A stretch of 64,000 nucleotides of DNA from Nitrospira sp. (GTDB taxonomy: Bacteria > Nitrospirota > Nitrospiria > Nitrospirales > UBA8639). The translations under genes and the position numbers were made by a program. The notes below the pieces were generated by a model. It had not been told where the DNA came from. It saw only the letters and a list, made by a program, of their open reading frames with translations, and made no database searches. How positions within the stretch are numbered: position 1 is the stretch's first letter; each line of letters starts with the position of its first letter. The DNA is taken from contig CP058931.1 in NCBI GenBank assembly GCA_024760505.1, positions 873,501 to 937,500 on the forward strand, written 5' to 3'. Positions 26,031 through 35,895 of the stretch are shown here, piece after piece.

Positions 26031-26882
26031 ATGAGTTTAGAAGACGAATTTTGCGATATCATTAAAAAAGCCCGCTTTGGGCAAGGGCTGGGGATTGAGA
26101 CCCTGGCGGAATTGGCGAAAATGGAGCAGGCCGAGGTTGAGCACCTGGAGAAAGGCCATCGACCTCCGACCAAAGGCGAAATTCAAGGAATTAGCCAGGC
26201 CTTACACCTGCGTGTTGGACCCCTGGTAAGTCTGACTTTAGACGGATGGTTACCTCAGTCTCAACCGGAATGGACGACTGAACACGATCTTGTTCAGACC
26301 ATCAAAGGCGACATTGGCGGCTATGAGGTCAAAGGCTATCTGTTAACTGATCCAGCCACCAAACAGGCCCTCATGATTGATACAGGGTACAATGCCAAGC
26401 AGATGCTTGAGAGCATCTCCCAGCGCGATTTGACCTTGATCGGCGTTTGCCTCACCCATGGACATACGGACCATGCGGGAGGGCTGGAAGAGATTCTGGC
26501 TCGATGGCCAGTGCCGGTCTATCTGGGCAATGGAGATTTCGATCTGCTCCCATGGCGACCACCTGACGCCTCCATAAAAATACCAGCCGACCATCAGGTG
26601 ATTGCCCTGGGAGAGTTGACGGTTGAATGTTTGGCCACCCCGGGCCATACCCCTGGAGGATTTTGCTACCTGCTGTCGCTCAAAGGCCAAACACTATGTT
26701 TTGTGGGGGATACGCTCTTTTCCGGTTCGGTGGGGCGTTCCAACCCTTTTTCACTGTATCCACAACATTTGCAATCCGTTCGCCATACCCTGTTACACTT
26801 ACCAAAAGACACCGCTTTGTTTCCTGGCCATGGTCCCTCCACAACAGTGACTGAGGAACAAGCGCACAATCCATTTGCCTGA
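26031..26882 (+). CDS. HTH-metallo-beta-lactamase fusion (GloB-like hydrolase)
   Basis: The 283-aa protein starts with an XRE-like helix-turn-helix (about residues 8-65: 'LGIETLAELAKMEQAEVEHLEKG', then 'EIQGISQALHL'). A full MBL-fold domain follows: metal motif 'LTHGHTDHAGG' (about 143), second-sphere 'TPGHTPGGFCYLL', 'FVGDTLFSGSVGR' and 'LFPGHGPSTTV'. The enzyme part resembles hydroxyacylglutathione hydrolase and persulfide-dioxygenase-like proteins; the Phe/Gly-rich signature does not settle which. The fusion suggests regulation by the substrate or a DNA-linked role. No good Shine-Dalgarno at ATG 26031. Confidence 0.78.
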   Translation: MSLEDEFCDIIKKARFGQGLGIETLAELAKMEQAEVEHLEKGHRPPTKGEIQGISQALHLRVGPLVSLTLDGWLPQSQPEWTTEHDLVQTIKGDIGGYEVKGYLLTDPATKQALMIDTGYNAKQMLESISQRDLTLIGVCLTHGHTDHAGGLEEILARWPVPVYLGNGDFDLLPWRPPDASIKIPADHQVIALGELTVECLATPGHTPGGFCYLLSLKGQTLCFVGDTLFSGSVGRSNPFSLYPQHLQSVRHTLLHLPKDTALFPGHGPSTTVTEEQAHNPFA

Positions 26883-26932
26883 TATTGCATGTCAGACCAA
26901 TTACTGGCTTGGCATTTAATAGGGACGTGTTA

Positions 26933-28063
26933 ATGGATCACCAATCCCCTGAACCTTCCACTCCTTCAGAGAATAAGCCAACTCCCCCACCTTCTCTGTT
27001 GAATCCTATTGCTCACACCGTTCCACTGCCCCGGACAGCCCCACCTGCTCCTCCGCCTCCAATCAGTCCTATCTCCAGAGACGACATACGTCAAGAAGGC
27101 ACAACCCAAGCATCCTCCCGTGGAATAGATCATGGGCAATCCCTTCAGCCTGAACTACTCGAAACTGGAGATGAGGTGGACGAATTCCCTGCTCCAACTC
27201 ACAGCGCCTTTTCTCAATGGGGACTTCCTATTTTGCTTTTTGGGCTCACCGTCTTCACCACACTCTGGGCAGGAGCATTTCAAGTGAATACAAAACCCGT
27301 CAATGGGGCCTGGGATTTTTTAATGCGCTATCCTGGCTCTTTAGTCAATGGGATCCCCTTTGCTGCAACCCTTTTAGGTATCCTCGTTACCCATGAATTC
27401 GGGCATTACCTCCTCTCTCGCATTCATCGTGTGCCCGCGTCCTTACCGCTGTTCATCCCTGGCCCTCCACACTTCATCGGTACCTTTGGGGCAGTGATTC
27501 GCATGCGATCGGCCATTATGAATCGGCGCGCGCTTTTTGATATTGGCGTTGCAGGTCCCATAGCCGGTTTTATCGCAGCAGTCGTGGCTATTATTATCGG
27601 ACTCTCCCTTTCCCATATCGTCCCACGATCACAAACGTACGGCTTACAGTTGGGCGAACCACTCCTGCTGCAATGGTTTGGCTGGCTCATGTTTGGCCCG
27701 ATTCCTCCTACGCACGATATTGTACTCCATCCCATTGCCTTCGCCGCGTGGTTCGGATTTTTCGTCACCGCCATTAATTTACTGCCTTTGGGTCAATTGG
27801 ACGGAGGCCATGTGGCATTTGCGGTGTTAGGCCGTCGGCAACGCTCACTGGCCTTGGGAACGATTCCCATCCTTATTTACTTGGGCCTCACGGGTTGGCC
27901 TGGATGGATTCTCTGGGTCGGCCTGGCTAGCCTTGTCGGCATTGCCCACCCCCCGGTCATTGACCCTGACGTCGTTTTGGGCAAACACCGCCGATGGGTG
28001 GCTTGGGCAGCCTTGGCTATTTTCATTGTGACTTTCGCCCCAGTGCCGTTTTCCGTTGGCTGA
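26933..28063 (+). CDS. Site-2 protease family membrane protein (M50)
   Basis: The 376-aa intramembrane metalloprotease has the zinc motif 'HEFGH' (about residue 152) and 'LGQLDGGH' (about 287), the NPDG-equivalent that supplies the third ligand, in the right order. Six or more membrane helices are visible. The first 100 residues are a soluble Pro/Ser/Thr-rich region, as in EGY1-like and bacterial variants that lack PDZ domains. Substrates are unknown, usually anti-sigma factors or signal remnants. The start at ATG 26933 has AGGGA seven bases upstream; an earlier TTG is less likely. Confidence 0.88.
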   Translation: MDHQSPEPSTPSENKPTPPPSLLNPIAHTVPLPRTAPPAPPPPISPISRDDIRQEGTTQASSRGIDHGQSLQPELLETGDEVDEFPAPTHSAFSQWGLPILLFGLTVFTTLWAGAFQVNTKPVNGAWDFLMRYPGSLVNGIPFAATLLGILVTHEFGHYLLSRIHRVPASLPLFIPGPPHFIGTFGAVIRMRSAIMNRRALFDIGVAGPIAGFIAAVVAIIIGLSLSHIVPRSQTYGLQLGEPLLLQWFGWLMFGPIPPTHDIVLHPIAFAAWFGFFVTAINLLPLGQLDGGHVAFAVLGRRQRSLALGTIPILIYLGLTGWPGWILWVGLASLVGIAHPPVIDPDVVLGKHRRWVAWAALAIFIVTFAPVPFSVG

Positions 28064-28177
28064 CAGACATGTTAGCCTTCCCTATGCCCTGGTTGTTCAC
28101 GGACTATCATCCGTTTTCTCCACCATCGTTTCCGGGCTGGAATTCCCAGCCCAACCACGAAAAGGAATCGTGATCTC

Positions 28178-29581
28178 ATGAGTGACTATCAATCCCAATT
28201 ACGCACCTACATTCAAGATCACCGCGCCAGCTTTGAAGACCTCCTTAGTCAAATGGTGGAAGTGCCATCAGTGAGTTCAGACCCTGAGCATGCCCCCGAT
28301 ATGCAACGGATGGCGCAATTAGCCGTTCAGTATCTGGAACAATTTGGAGCCAAGGCCTCTATTGTGAATACCAGTGGGTTCCCTAGCGTGTCCGGAGAAT
28401 GGATGGCCGGGCGCCAATACCCCAGCCTGACCATTTACAATCATTTAGACGTCCAACCTGCTCAGGAACCGGAATGGCGGCAGCCTCCCTTTGCCTTTCA
28501 TAAAGATGGGGATCGGTACTGTGGACGTGGAGCGACGGACGATAAAGGCCCGGCGTTAACCGCCCTCTTTGCTGCAAAATTTGCCAGAGAAGCCGGTATC
28601 CCCCTGAACATCCGGGTCCTCTGGGAATTGGAAGAAGAAATTGCCAGCCCGAATTTTTCAGAGGTCCTTCAGAACCGTAAAGCGGTCCCTGCGTCCGATT
28701 CGGTTCTGGTGTCTGATACGATTTGGGTAGCGAAGGATCGCCCGGCTCTCTCCTGCGGACTTCGCGGTTTATTAGTGGCCAAATTGGTGCTTCGGACAGG
28801 GGAAACCGATATTCATTCCGGTCTCACGGGCGGCGGGGCGCGCAACCCCTTGGCGGAATTATGTGAAGCCGCCTATTCCTGCTTGGACGCGAAAACGGGC
28901 CGCGTGAAAATACCAGGGTTCTACGATGACGTCGTCCCGCCCACCCGAACCGAACTGAAAAATTTTCTGGCATCAGGATTTCAGGTTCGGCTTTTTAAAG
29001 AAGCCTATCAATTGCGATCGCTGCGAACATCCGATCCTCAGGATTTACTCAAACGAATTTGGGCCTCTCCCACCTTTGAAGTGCATGGGTTAACGGGTGG
29101 GCATATGGGCCCAGGCGTCAAAACCATTGTACCGGCCTGGGGTGAACTCAAAGTGAGTATGCGATTAGTTCCCAACCAACATCCCTCAAAAATTTTCCGA
29201 CTCCTGAAAAAACACCTCCGTAATCGCAATCCTGATATTGAGGTGATTAATGATGGAGAACTGGAACCCTATCGGGGAATTTCCGAGGGCCCTTATGCGG
29301 AGGCATTACAAGAGGCGGTAGCCCAGGCCTTTGGACGCCGCCCGGTGTTTGTACGGGAAGGTGGATCTATCGGAGCCATTGCGGTGTTACAACGTGCCTG
29401 GAAGGTCCCGATTCTGTTTATGGGTCTCAGTCTACCTGAACATGGGTATCATGCACCCAACGAATATTTCGATTGGGGACAAGCCTCAGGGGGGATACAA
29501 GCCTTCGTCCACTACTTCGATCACTTGAGTCAGATGCCACCTGAAACACGTCACGCAAAATCAAAGACGGAAAATTCATAA
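28178..29581 (+). CDS. M20-family dipeptidase/zinc peptidase
   Basis: The 467-aa cytosolic di-zinc peptidase has metal ligands in 'IYNHLDVQPAQ' (His/Asp, about residue 87), bridging Asp in 'GRGATDDKGPALTA' (about 118), catalytic Glu pair in 'WELEEEIAS' (about 150), Asp in 'VLVSDTIWVAKD', and the final His in 'PEHGYHAPNE' (about 427). The dimerisation lid lies between about 190 and 330. It is closest to the carnosinase/PepV-like dipeptidases. It probably recycles peptides together with pepA. ATG 28178 has AAGGA upstream. Confidence 0.9.
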   Translation: MSDYQSQLRTYIQDHRASFEDLLSQMVEVPSVSSDPEHAPDMQRMAQLAVQYLEQFGAKASIVNTSGFPSVSGEWMAGRQYPSLTIYNHLDVQPAQEPEWRQPPFAFHKDGDRYCGRGATDDKGPALTALFAAKFAREAGIPLNIRVLWELEEEIASPNFSEVLQNRKAVPASDSVLVSDTIWVAKDRPALSCGLRGLLVAKLVLRTGETDIHSGLTGGGARNPLAELCEAAYSCLDAKTGRVKIPGFYDDVVPPTRTELKNFLASGFQVRLFKEAYQLRSLRTSDPQDLLKRIWASPTFEVHGLTGGHMGPGVKTIVPAWGELKVSMRLVPNQHPSKIFRLLKKHLRNRNPDIEVINDGELEPYRGISEGPYAEALQEAVAQAFGRRPVFVREGGSIGAIAVLQRAWKVPILFMGLSLPEHGYHAPNEYFDWGQASGGIQAFVHYFDHLSQMPPETRHAKSKTENS

Positions 29582-29805
29582 TATCCCCACCGATCGAATT
29601 TCTATAGGATCGTTTTACCTCTATACAGCCCACCTTTCTTAACACTATTACCCATCCCATAAAAACCTGACCCAGAAAATGTCTCCGTCGTCCTTTTGTT
29701 GTCTCATTACCAAAAAAGAGGGTTGAAGTTATTCATCCAAAATGGTCAAGTAGGCAAATTCGATCAGGTTTTTCTGCATAGCCATCTGCGTCAGGAGGAC
29801 AGTGC

Positions 29806-30531
29806 TTGCCTAAAGCGTCTGGTGCTCATCCCCGCCGTGCTTTACACCTGACTTTTCCATCCCAGCTTCTGGAACAACCCAACTCGAATACACCATCTCA
29901 TATAGCAAGCCTCTTGGAGATTTTCCCCATGCCTCATAAAATTTTTGTGTGGGATGCCAATGGCATATATATGGACTGTAGTTATCCCAATCCCCTCTAT
30001 GGGCATTTTCTGGGTCCAAGCAACCTAAAAGGGGCTCACGTGAAAGATTTATTTTCGCGTGCGGTGAGTGCTCGCTTGTTGAAAACAATTGCAGGCGCCT
30101 GGAAATGTAGAACAAAACAATTCACTAAGGTTCCTTTCGAAAGGCATGGACAGCGATATAAAGCTTCTGTGGTGTGTTCGGTGACTCAGGAAGGGTCTGT
30201 CATGGGCTTAGTAACCGATCGCCTTATGGATGATCACTGCCGCCCCACACCAGCCGTTCAGACTAAGGAGGGGCCACTAATGCCCTTGGATGGACAGTGG
30301 GTGACATGTCGGCAATACTGCATCGTTCAGGAACTAATAGCAGGATGTACCAATGTAGAAATAGCTGGGCACTTTGGCATTACCGAACGGACGGTGAAAA
30401 GTCACCTTCAAAAAATCTATCGCAAATTAAACGTCGTCAATCGGTATGGTTTAATGGCTCGCCTACTCCATGCAAAAAGTTTGGTCGATTGTGCACGAGT
30501 AACTGACCCGGGGGTTCTTCGACCGGATTGA
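29806..30531 (+). CDS. LuxR-family transcriptional regulator (PAS-like N-terminus)
   Basis: The 241-aa protein has a GerE/LuxR HTH at the C-terminus (about residues 165-225): 'LIAGCTNVEIAGHFGITERTVKSHLQ' continues with 'KIYRKLNVVNRYGL', a near-ideal match. Residues about 35-130 ('FPMPHKIFVWDANGIYMDC' and 'LGPSNLKGAHVKDLF') have a PAS-like pattern, so the protein is probably a sensor-regulator without a receiver domain. The TTG start at 29806 is supported by AGGAGG seven bases upstream. No obvious partner or target is adjacent. Confidence 0.82.
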   Translation: MPKASGAHPRRALHLTFPSQLLEQPNSNTPSHIASLLEIFPMPHKIFVWDANGIYMDCSYPNPLYGHFLGPSNLKGAHVKDLFSRAVSARLLKTIAGAWKCRTKQFTKVPFERHGQRYKASVVCSVTQEGSVMGLVTDRLMDDHCRPTPAVQTKEGPLMPLDGQWVTCRQYCIVQELIAGCTNVEIAGHFGITERTVKSHLQKIYRKLNVVNRYGLMARLLHAKSLVDCARVTDPGVLRPD

Positions 30532-30926
30532 GCCATAAATCCTCCTCTGGAATTTTTTAATTTCACTCTTGTCTTTTAAAAATAAGCTCGCCTGGCCGCG
30601 TAAATAATTCCCTTTGCATCATTGGTTGTTGATGGGTATGGACTATGTCAATTCCGGGAAAATGGTCAAGAATAATCATCCCGTTACGTATTTAGATTGA
30701 TGTACCTGGGGACATCTTCATTTTTTTTGCTCCGTCTGTGTAAGTTTTATTTCTATATCATCCTTGACATCGTTGATTAAATCTTGTGGCCGGTGTGAGC
30801 GCATATTGAAAAGCGATGGTGGTCCGGACCTACATGCTATACAAAAAATACCCATTGATCTTGAGGAATTCAGGGGCAATATACCGGACAAAAATTAATG
30901 GTTTTTATGCGAAAGGAGAATATGGA
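30532..30926. other. Intergenic stretch with no supported gene
   Basis: About 395 bp, AT-rich. A TTGACA lies near 30765, but no well-placed -10 was found. It presumably holds the promoter of the downstream metallopeptidase operon. In-frame ATGs at 30816-30900 lack a ribosome-binding site. Confidence 0.4.
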
Positions 30927-32810
30927 ATGCAACGATGGCCTGTTACCGTGATGATTGTCGTGGGTATCTGTGCCAGTTTTCTATTGCAGAACGGCTCGGT
31001 CAACGCCCAATCGTTTGATCGTGCCTTATGTCAAAAAAGCACAACTAGCACAGGAACTATTACAGGGCCAGATCCATTTTGGGCCGTGTATGATGGGCGA
31101 TCAATTGAATTAGTGGCCTGTGAAACCACTGGAGTGGCCGGTACCCTGACCTGTCCCAGTCCTGGTGCTCCCCCCGGCAATGTGGGCCTAAGCCTCAGTC
31201 CAGACGGGCCATTTACGCCTGAGGTGAGAGCAACTACAACCTGGGGCAATTGTGGATCGGGCTGCATGCAGTCACCCCCAATTTATATCAAAGGTCTGAC
31301 AGACGGCCCCACTAAGGTGGATATCTGTCCAGCCATCGGACAAGGATTTGCCATTGGCTGTTTTGCGAGAGGCCCCGGGATCTATCAAGTCTATACCGTG
31401 CAATCGATGGAATTTGACCCACAAAATACCTCTTTGGAGGATTGGAATGGTGGAAAACGAATCTTTCCTGGGAAAGAAAATCCTGCTGATACAATAAATC
31501 ATCGGTTCGTAGGGGTGAAAGCCACCACCAATGCCCAGCCACCCAATCCCAATGTCTTCGACCAACTACGAGCCAAGGTGATTTTCAAATCAGTAGATAT
31601 GGATGATCCGACAACCGACAATGCGCCGATTGATGGGAATGGAGAGCAGGGGAACGACAACCGGGGCACACCCAAGACAGGCCGAATAGTTGGGGGAAAT
31701 AATATTGATATTGATGCAAATGGGGCTGCCGATACGACTTTTGAGGCCACCATGCACCCCGGTGATAATTTTAAGGTGATAGCAGGATGTGATCAAACGT
31801 ACCTCAATGGGTTAACCGGCCTGGGCCCAAATGTGGTCGATGCCAACGGAGCCAATATCACCAGCACGCAACGCGCTCACGCAAGTGATCTGCTTACCGT
31901 CTGGCGGAAATTACATATTGAATGGGATGAAATGTCATTTGTCGAAGGTAATCGCGTCACCGGAATCATAAAAAGTGCTTCATCGGGGACAACCCTTTCG
32001 ACAATAACGATAGATACACGGATTCCGGAAACTGATAGATTTGAAGGAGGACAACTTCATGTTGGAGGTCAAAGTTTTCATGTTCTGAGCAATCAGCAAC
32101 GCAATGTGTTTGTGTCCGGACCAGTCGACGAAACTCTATTGGTAAACCAACTGTACGTATTGGTTGATGATGATGATTTTAATCTGAATCAACAAGGAAT
32201 GCTGAATGGAGATGAAACGGAAAAAGTAATGAAAAATCAGAATAGCAAGGAATTCCTGGAAGGTCCGGGGAATGTCTTTTCCCCAGCCTTCATAGAACCG
32301 GTGTTCGACGGAGGGGGAAATCCAGGTAATGATGATGGAGAACTTTCCTTTAAACTAAATCTGGATTCGGATAAAACTTCGAAACTACTAATGGAACTGT
32401 CCCCCGCTACTGGGAGAGATTCTGCAAACAATGGAAAAGATGATTTTTGGGTGGCTTATCTACGTAGTGCCTATCAGAGTATTTCAAATGAGGATAAAGA
32501 TCCTACCTCGGAACCTGCCACGGCAGGCATTGCGCCCGCCTCTGTTAATACCAATACTTGGATGGACGTCAATGAGGTACAACCAGGAGGAGAGGCTCTA
32601 TTTATTTTTCACGAAGGGGAAAAGGAAATAATAGGTGGCCTGCCCCTCATTCATGCCATTACCCCTGCCCATGAATTGGGGCATGCTTTAGGATTAGGAC
32701 ATGATTCCCATCTTATGTCAGATGGCATAAATCTCCCGGGTGCGGAACTCAAATTTTCCGATAAACATCTTAATAACCTGAGGTGGCGAGTGCATAGTCC
32801 TGGGAAATGA
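30927..32810 (+). CDS. Exported zinc metallopeptidase (HExxHxxGxxH)
   Basis: The 627-aa protein has a signal peptide (about residues 1-26, ending SVNAQS). The C-terminus carries a gluzincin/metzincin-type motif H582-E583-L-G-H586-x5-H592, followed five residues later by a Met in 'HLMSDG' that could serve as the Met-turn. Upstream lies an N-terminal Cys-rich region (six or more Cys in the first 130 residues) and a long Asn/Gly/Asp-rich middle ('IDANGAADTTF', 'LNLDSDKTSKLL'). The ATG at 30927 follows GAAAGGAG. Immediately downstream (18 bp) is a paralogous exported-protein family; the group looks like one transcription unit. Secreted protease is the likely role; substrate unknown. Confidence 0.75.
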   Translation: MQRWPVTVMIVVGICASFLLQNGSVNAQSFDRALCQKSTTSTGTITGPDPFWAVYDGRSIELVACETTGVAGTLTCPSPGAPPGNVGLSLSPDGPFTPEVRATTTWGNCGSGCMQSPPIYIKGLTDGPTKVDICPAIGQGFAIGCFARGPGIYQVYTVQSMEFDPQNTSLEDWNGGKRIFPGKENPADTINHRFVGVKATTNAQPPNPNVFDQLRAKVIFKSVDMDDPTTDNAPIDGNGEQGNDNRGTPKTGRIVGGNNIDIDANGAADTTFEATMHPGDNFKVIAGCDQTYLNGLTGLGPNVVDANGANITSTQRAHASDLLTVWRKLHIEWDEMSFVEGNRVTGIIKSASSGTTLSTITIDTRIPETDRFEGGQLHVGGQSFHVLSNQQRNVFVSGPVDETLLVNQLYVLVDDDDFNLNQQGMLNGDETEKVMKNQNSKEFLEGPGNVFSPAFIEPVFDGGGNPGNDDGELSFKLNLDSDKTSKLLMELSPATGRDSANNGKDDFWVAYLRSAYQSISNEDKDPTSEPATAGIAPASVNTNTWMDVNEVQPGGEALFIFHEGEKEIIGGLPLIHAITPAHELGHALGLGHDSHLMSDGINLPGAELKFSDKHLNNLRWRVHSPGK

Positions 32811-32828
32811 TAATAAGGAGTAAGGAAG

Positions 32829-33740
32829 ATGAAAAAAATTATTTGGTATAGCATAGGAATCTTTAGTCTTCTAATGGGGTTTCTGACCCCATTAGTATGG
32901 GCACAAAATCTTGAGGAAGCAGGGTTTGAGGGTTTAACCCTCACCATCGCTGCTGCTAAGCCGCAGTTTGTCTCCCTTGAACCTCTGACACTAGAAATTG
33001 TGGTTCAGAATAACACAGCATTTCCCATTAAAGGCCATGTTGGGGTCTGCCTGAAGTGTGAACGACTTGAGTTATTTCGTGGACGAGTCGGAGAATCCCG
33101 GACGAAGATTCCAGAACTCACAGGAGTGAGTGCGCTAATCTTCATAGACGAAAAAGTTTTACAGCCGGGCGAGATCATTCGAGAACGCGTTCTCTTCGAA
33201 TTCGACCTTCACACAAACTTCCCCGCCCCTGGTCCATACAGGCTTCACGCTGTGCTCTATGATCGGAAAAAAGAAACCTTCATTGAATCCAAACCCATTA
33301 ATATTGTGATTACGGAACCGCAAGGCATTGACCGCTTGGCACTTAAACATCTTGAAGACATGTATAATGGGCAAGCAGAGAAATTTTGGATGAGGGGCAA
33401 TCTTGAAGATAATGAAGAATTTTTATTGCTCTTTAAGGACACCACCTATGCCCCTTATGTGGCCGATGCATTGGCCGCATTTTATTCCTCACGGAAACCT
33501 GACAGGGCCATAGAATACCTAGAATTTGAAGCCAGCCGATCAAATTATCCCTGGGCGGATAAGGCGTTGCGAGAACTCGTTGATTTACATAAGAAAATCG
33601 ACCAGACGGAAAAATCTGACCAGATCGTGGAACGCTTAAAACACGAGCATCCCCAGAGTCCCTATACACAAGACTTCCTGAATGATGAGGCTTATTTGGA
33701 GAAAATACGCTCACGCTTGAAACATCGTAAGACTGAATAA
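32829..33740 (+). CDS. Exported protein, beta-sandwich plus helical repeat (paralogue 1)
   Basis: The 303-aa protein has a signal peptide (residues 1-25, ending LVWAQ). Residues about 35-165 form a beta-sandwich-like region with a CxxC pair ('VCLKCERLELF') and motifs 'FVSLEPLTLEIVVQNNT', 'LQPGEIIRERVLF' and 'APGPYRLHAVLYD'. Residues about 185-300 are helical, TPR-like ('YVADALAAFYSSRKPDRAIEYL'). It is about 30-40% similar by eye to the interrupted neighbour (33955-36018), including the CxxC. No family name is recognised. It follows the metallopeptidase by 18 bp with a good GGAG site. Confidence 0.7.
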   Translation: MKKIIWYSIGIFSLLMGFLTPLVWAQNLEEAGFEGLTLTIAAAKPQFVSLEPLTLEIVVQNNTAFPIKGHVGVCLKCERLELFRGRVGESRTKIPELTGVSALIFIDEKVLQPGEIIRERVLFEFDLHTNFPAPGPYRLHAVLYDRKKETFIESKPINIVITEPQGIDRLALKHLEDMYNGQAEKFWMRGNLEDNEEFLLLFKDTTYAPYVADALAAFYSSRKPDRAIEYLEFEASRSNYPWADKALRELVDLHKKIDQTEKSDQIVERLKHEHPQSPYTQDFLNDEAYLEKIRSRLKHRKTE

Positions 33741-33954
33741 TTCCTATGATAAAGGAGAAAGCTTTTGCACGTAATATCGAGGGAAAGTTAATTTCGCGAT
33801 CCTCCTATAATGGCCTAAATAGGTGCCAGGAAAACACCGACTTCTAACGCTGATGACAAATATGAAGCGTGGTGGCTGGTATAGCGCCCAAGGTACCTAT
33901 GGAAATAATGCAGAAAAACGGAAAAAGCATAACCTAAAAACTTTGATCGATGTA

Positions 33955-34696
33955 ATGAGGGTCTTCTGTATGGGAATCGCCATTCTGGGAATATATCACC
34001 CTGGTGGAGCTGTGCTCGCCGCTCAACCCGAGCGAAGTTTTTTGGATTTACAGGTGAGGTTGCAAGTTCAGCAACCCTCCGTTCTGCAATTGGAACCCAT
34101 CAACTTAAGAGTGTCCATTTCCAATCCCACCTCTCGCCCATTATTAGGGATCAGATTGACCTTTTGCTTTGAATGTCGAGGAAATGCGTTGGAAATTTAT
34201 GTCGTCGCCCCGAACGGTCAGCGCAAGCGGTATCCCGAATTGTGGGGCCGAAGAGTTATGGTCATCCCGCGTGGGCATCCACAGGTTCTCGAACCTGGGC
34301 AATCTACTACTGGGAGCGTAACGTTACACTTAATGCTTGATGAAATGTTTCCTGATCCTGGGACCTACCAGGTCATTGCGGTCCTCCATGAGCTGGACGG
34401 AGCTGGAGTGTTAGAATCGGCTCCTGTGGCGCTACAGGTCCGGGAACCTGAAGGTCTGAATAGTCTGGTATTCATGGCCATTCGGGAATTTGAGGAGAAA
34501 GGAATTGAATATTTTTGGGGAGGAGGCTGCAATCTCGCAACCAGTCAGGAGTTTGTCTTACGACATGGAGATACGCGCTATGGCGCCTATGTCGCCCATT
34601 GGTTGGGCAAACACTTTCTCAGTCGTCGTGACTATGACAAAGCCATTGAATACTTATCTATTGCCTCTCAACGGCCTGATTTTTTTGAAGGGGAAC
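33955..34696 (+). pseudogene. 5' part of paralogue 2, interrupted by IS3 element
   Basis: This is the first 247 codons of a homologue of paralogue 1, starting at ATG 33955 (33970 is an alternative with GAGGG upstream). It has a signal peptide ('GGAVLAAQ') and the same order of motifs: 'LQLEPINLRVSISNPT', the CxxC pair in 'FCFECRGN', 'LEPGQSTTGSVTL', 'DPGTYQVIAVLHE', and the start of the helical repeat 'AYVAHWLGKHFLSRRDYDKAIEYL'. The frame is cut at codon GE by the IS element at 34697; the remaining codons lie at 35896-36018. Confidence 0.85.
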
Positions 34697-34766
34697 TGTA
34701 AGCTTCCCCATATCGAGGACAGACCAAAAGTAGAGCTTTCTGGCATCATTTACCCAGGAGGTTCTC

Positions 34767-35033
34767 ATGAAAACATCTCGATTCAGCGAAACCCAAATTA
34801 TCGCGATTTTGAAACAAGGCGACGGCGGCATCAAAGTCAAAGATCTGTGTCGGGAACACGGGATCAGCGATGCGACCTATTACAACTGGAAGGCGAAGTA
34901 CGGCGGGCTGGAGGCGTCGGATCTCAAGCGACTCAAGGAAGTCGAAGGCGAACTGGGGAAACTCAAGCGGATGTATGCGGATCTCGCCTTAGAGAATCGG
35001 GCGCTGAAGGATTTGATCGAAAAAAAGCTTTAA
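34767..35033 (+). CDS. IS3-family transposase OrfA
   Basis: The 88-aa HTH/leucine-zipper protein is of the IS3 OrfA type: residues 1-45 'SRFSETQIIAILKQGDG' and 'VKDLCREHGISDATYYNW' form the HTH, and 'LKRLKEVEGELGKLKRMYADL' starts the zipper. The terminal 'IEKKL' codons include the A7 slip site for the -1 frameshift into orfB. GGAGG lies eight bases before ATG 34767. Confidence 0.9.
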   Translation: MKTSRFSETQIIAILKQGDGGIKVKDLCREHGISDATYYNWKAKYGGLEASDLKRLKEVEGELGKLKRMYADLALENRALKDLIEKKL

Positions 35034-35881
35034 CGCCGTCCGGCAAACGGGCGGCGATTAAGATGATGCATGACACCCACGGGGTCTCGGTGAGTCGGAG
35101 TTGTGCCGCTGTCGGGTTCGCCCGGTCAGCCTACTACCAATATCCAGTTGATTGGCAGGTGCGTGATGCCGAGGTGATTGAGGCGCTCAATGAATTGGTT
35201 GAAGCCCATCCGCGATGGGGTGTCTGGAAATACATTGCTCGGTGACGAATGTTGGGCCAGCGTTGGAACCATAAACGGATTTACCGAGTTTATCGCCAGT
35301 TAGGGCTGAACCACCCCCGGCGTACCAAACGCCGCCTCCCGACACGGCCCTCCCTGCCAGTCTTTGTACCCGAGGGTGCAAACGAAGTGTGGTCCGCCGA
35401 CTTTATGAGTGATGCCTTATCCCATGGTGCCCGATTTCGCACCTTGAACATCATTGATGACTTCAATCGGGAAGCGTTAGCCATTGAGATTGATACCTCG
35501 CTACGAGCTGAGCGAGTCATTCGGGTCCTTGACCGCTTGAAGGCAGAACGCGAGTTGCCCCACATGATTCGCGTGGATAACGGCCCAGAATTCATCGCTC
35601 AGCCACTCCAGGAATGGGGAAAGGCGAATCGGGTGTTGATCTATCACATTCAACCAGGTTGCCCGACGCAGAATGCATTTATCGAGCGATTTAATCGCAC
35701 CTATCGGAATGAGGTGCTCAATCTCTATCTGTTTCGGAGTTTGGAAGAAGTGCGGGAGATCACAGCCAGGTGGCGGACCATCTACAATGAACACCGGCCC
35801 CACAAGGCTTTACAGGGAGCTGCCCCGTATCATTATCAGAAATTAACGCCCGAAAACTCTACATATGAACTGTCCGCTTGA
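35021..35881 (+). pseudogene. IS3-family transposase OrfB, broken by an in-frame stop
   Basis: In the -1 frame relative to orfA this continues as 'KKALTPSGKRAAIKMMHDTHG' and encodes a DDE integrase: the first Asp in 'VWSADFMSDAL', the second in 'RVDNGPEF', Glu in 'AFIERFNRTYRNEVL'. A TGA at 35243-35245 (context 'KYIAR-stop-RMLGQRW') splits it. CGA to TGA by a C-to-T change is the simplest origin, since Arg fits there. The downstream part reopens at 35249 but lacks the N-terminal region. Confidence 0.88.
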
Positions 35882-35895
35882 CGGGGAAGCTTACA

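Larger units (their letters stand above)
34697..35895 (+). mobile_element. IS3-family insertion sequence (IS407-like), 1199 bp
   Basis: The ends are imperfect 26-bp inverted repeats sharing TGTAAGCTTCCCC at each terminus (34697-34709 and complement at 35883-35895), with TG...CA termini. A 4-bp target duplication GAAC flanks it (34693-34696 and 35896-35899). Removing the element and one GAAC restores an in-frame host gene. Inside are orfA and a frameshifted orfB with A7 slip (35020-35026) in the A-AAA-AAG arrangement. orfB carries an in-frame TGA at 35243, so this copy cannot make full transposase. Confidence 0.93.

Noticed and set aside
34490..35020. Single long frame joining the interrupted paralogue and IS orfB
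   Set aside because: It crosses the IS left end out of frame with the host gene; only the orfB part after the slip site is real.
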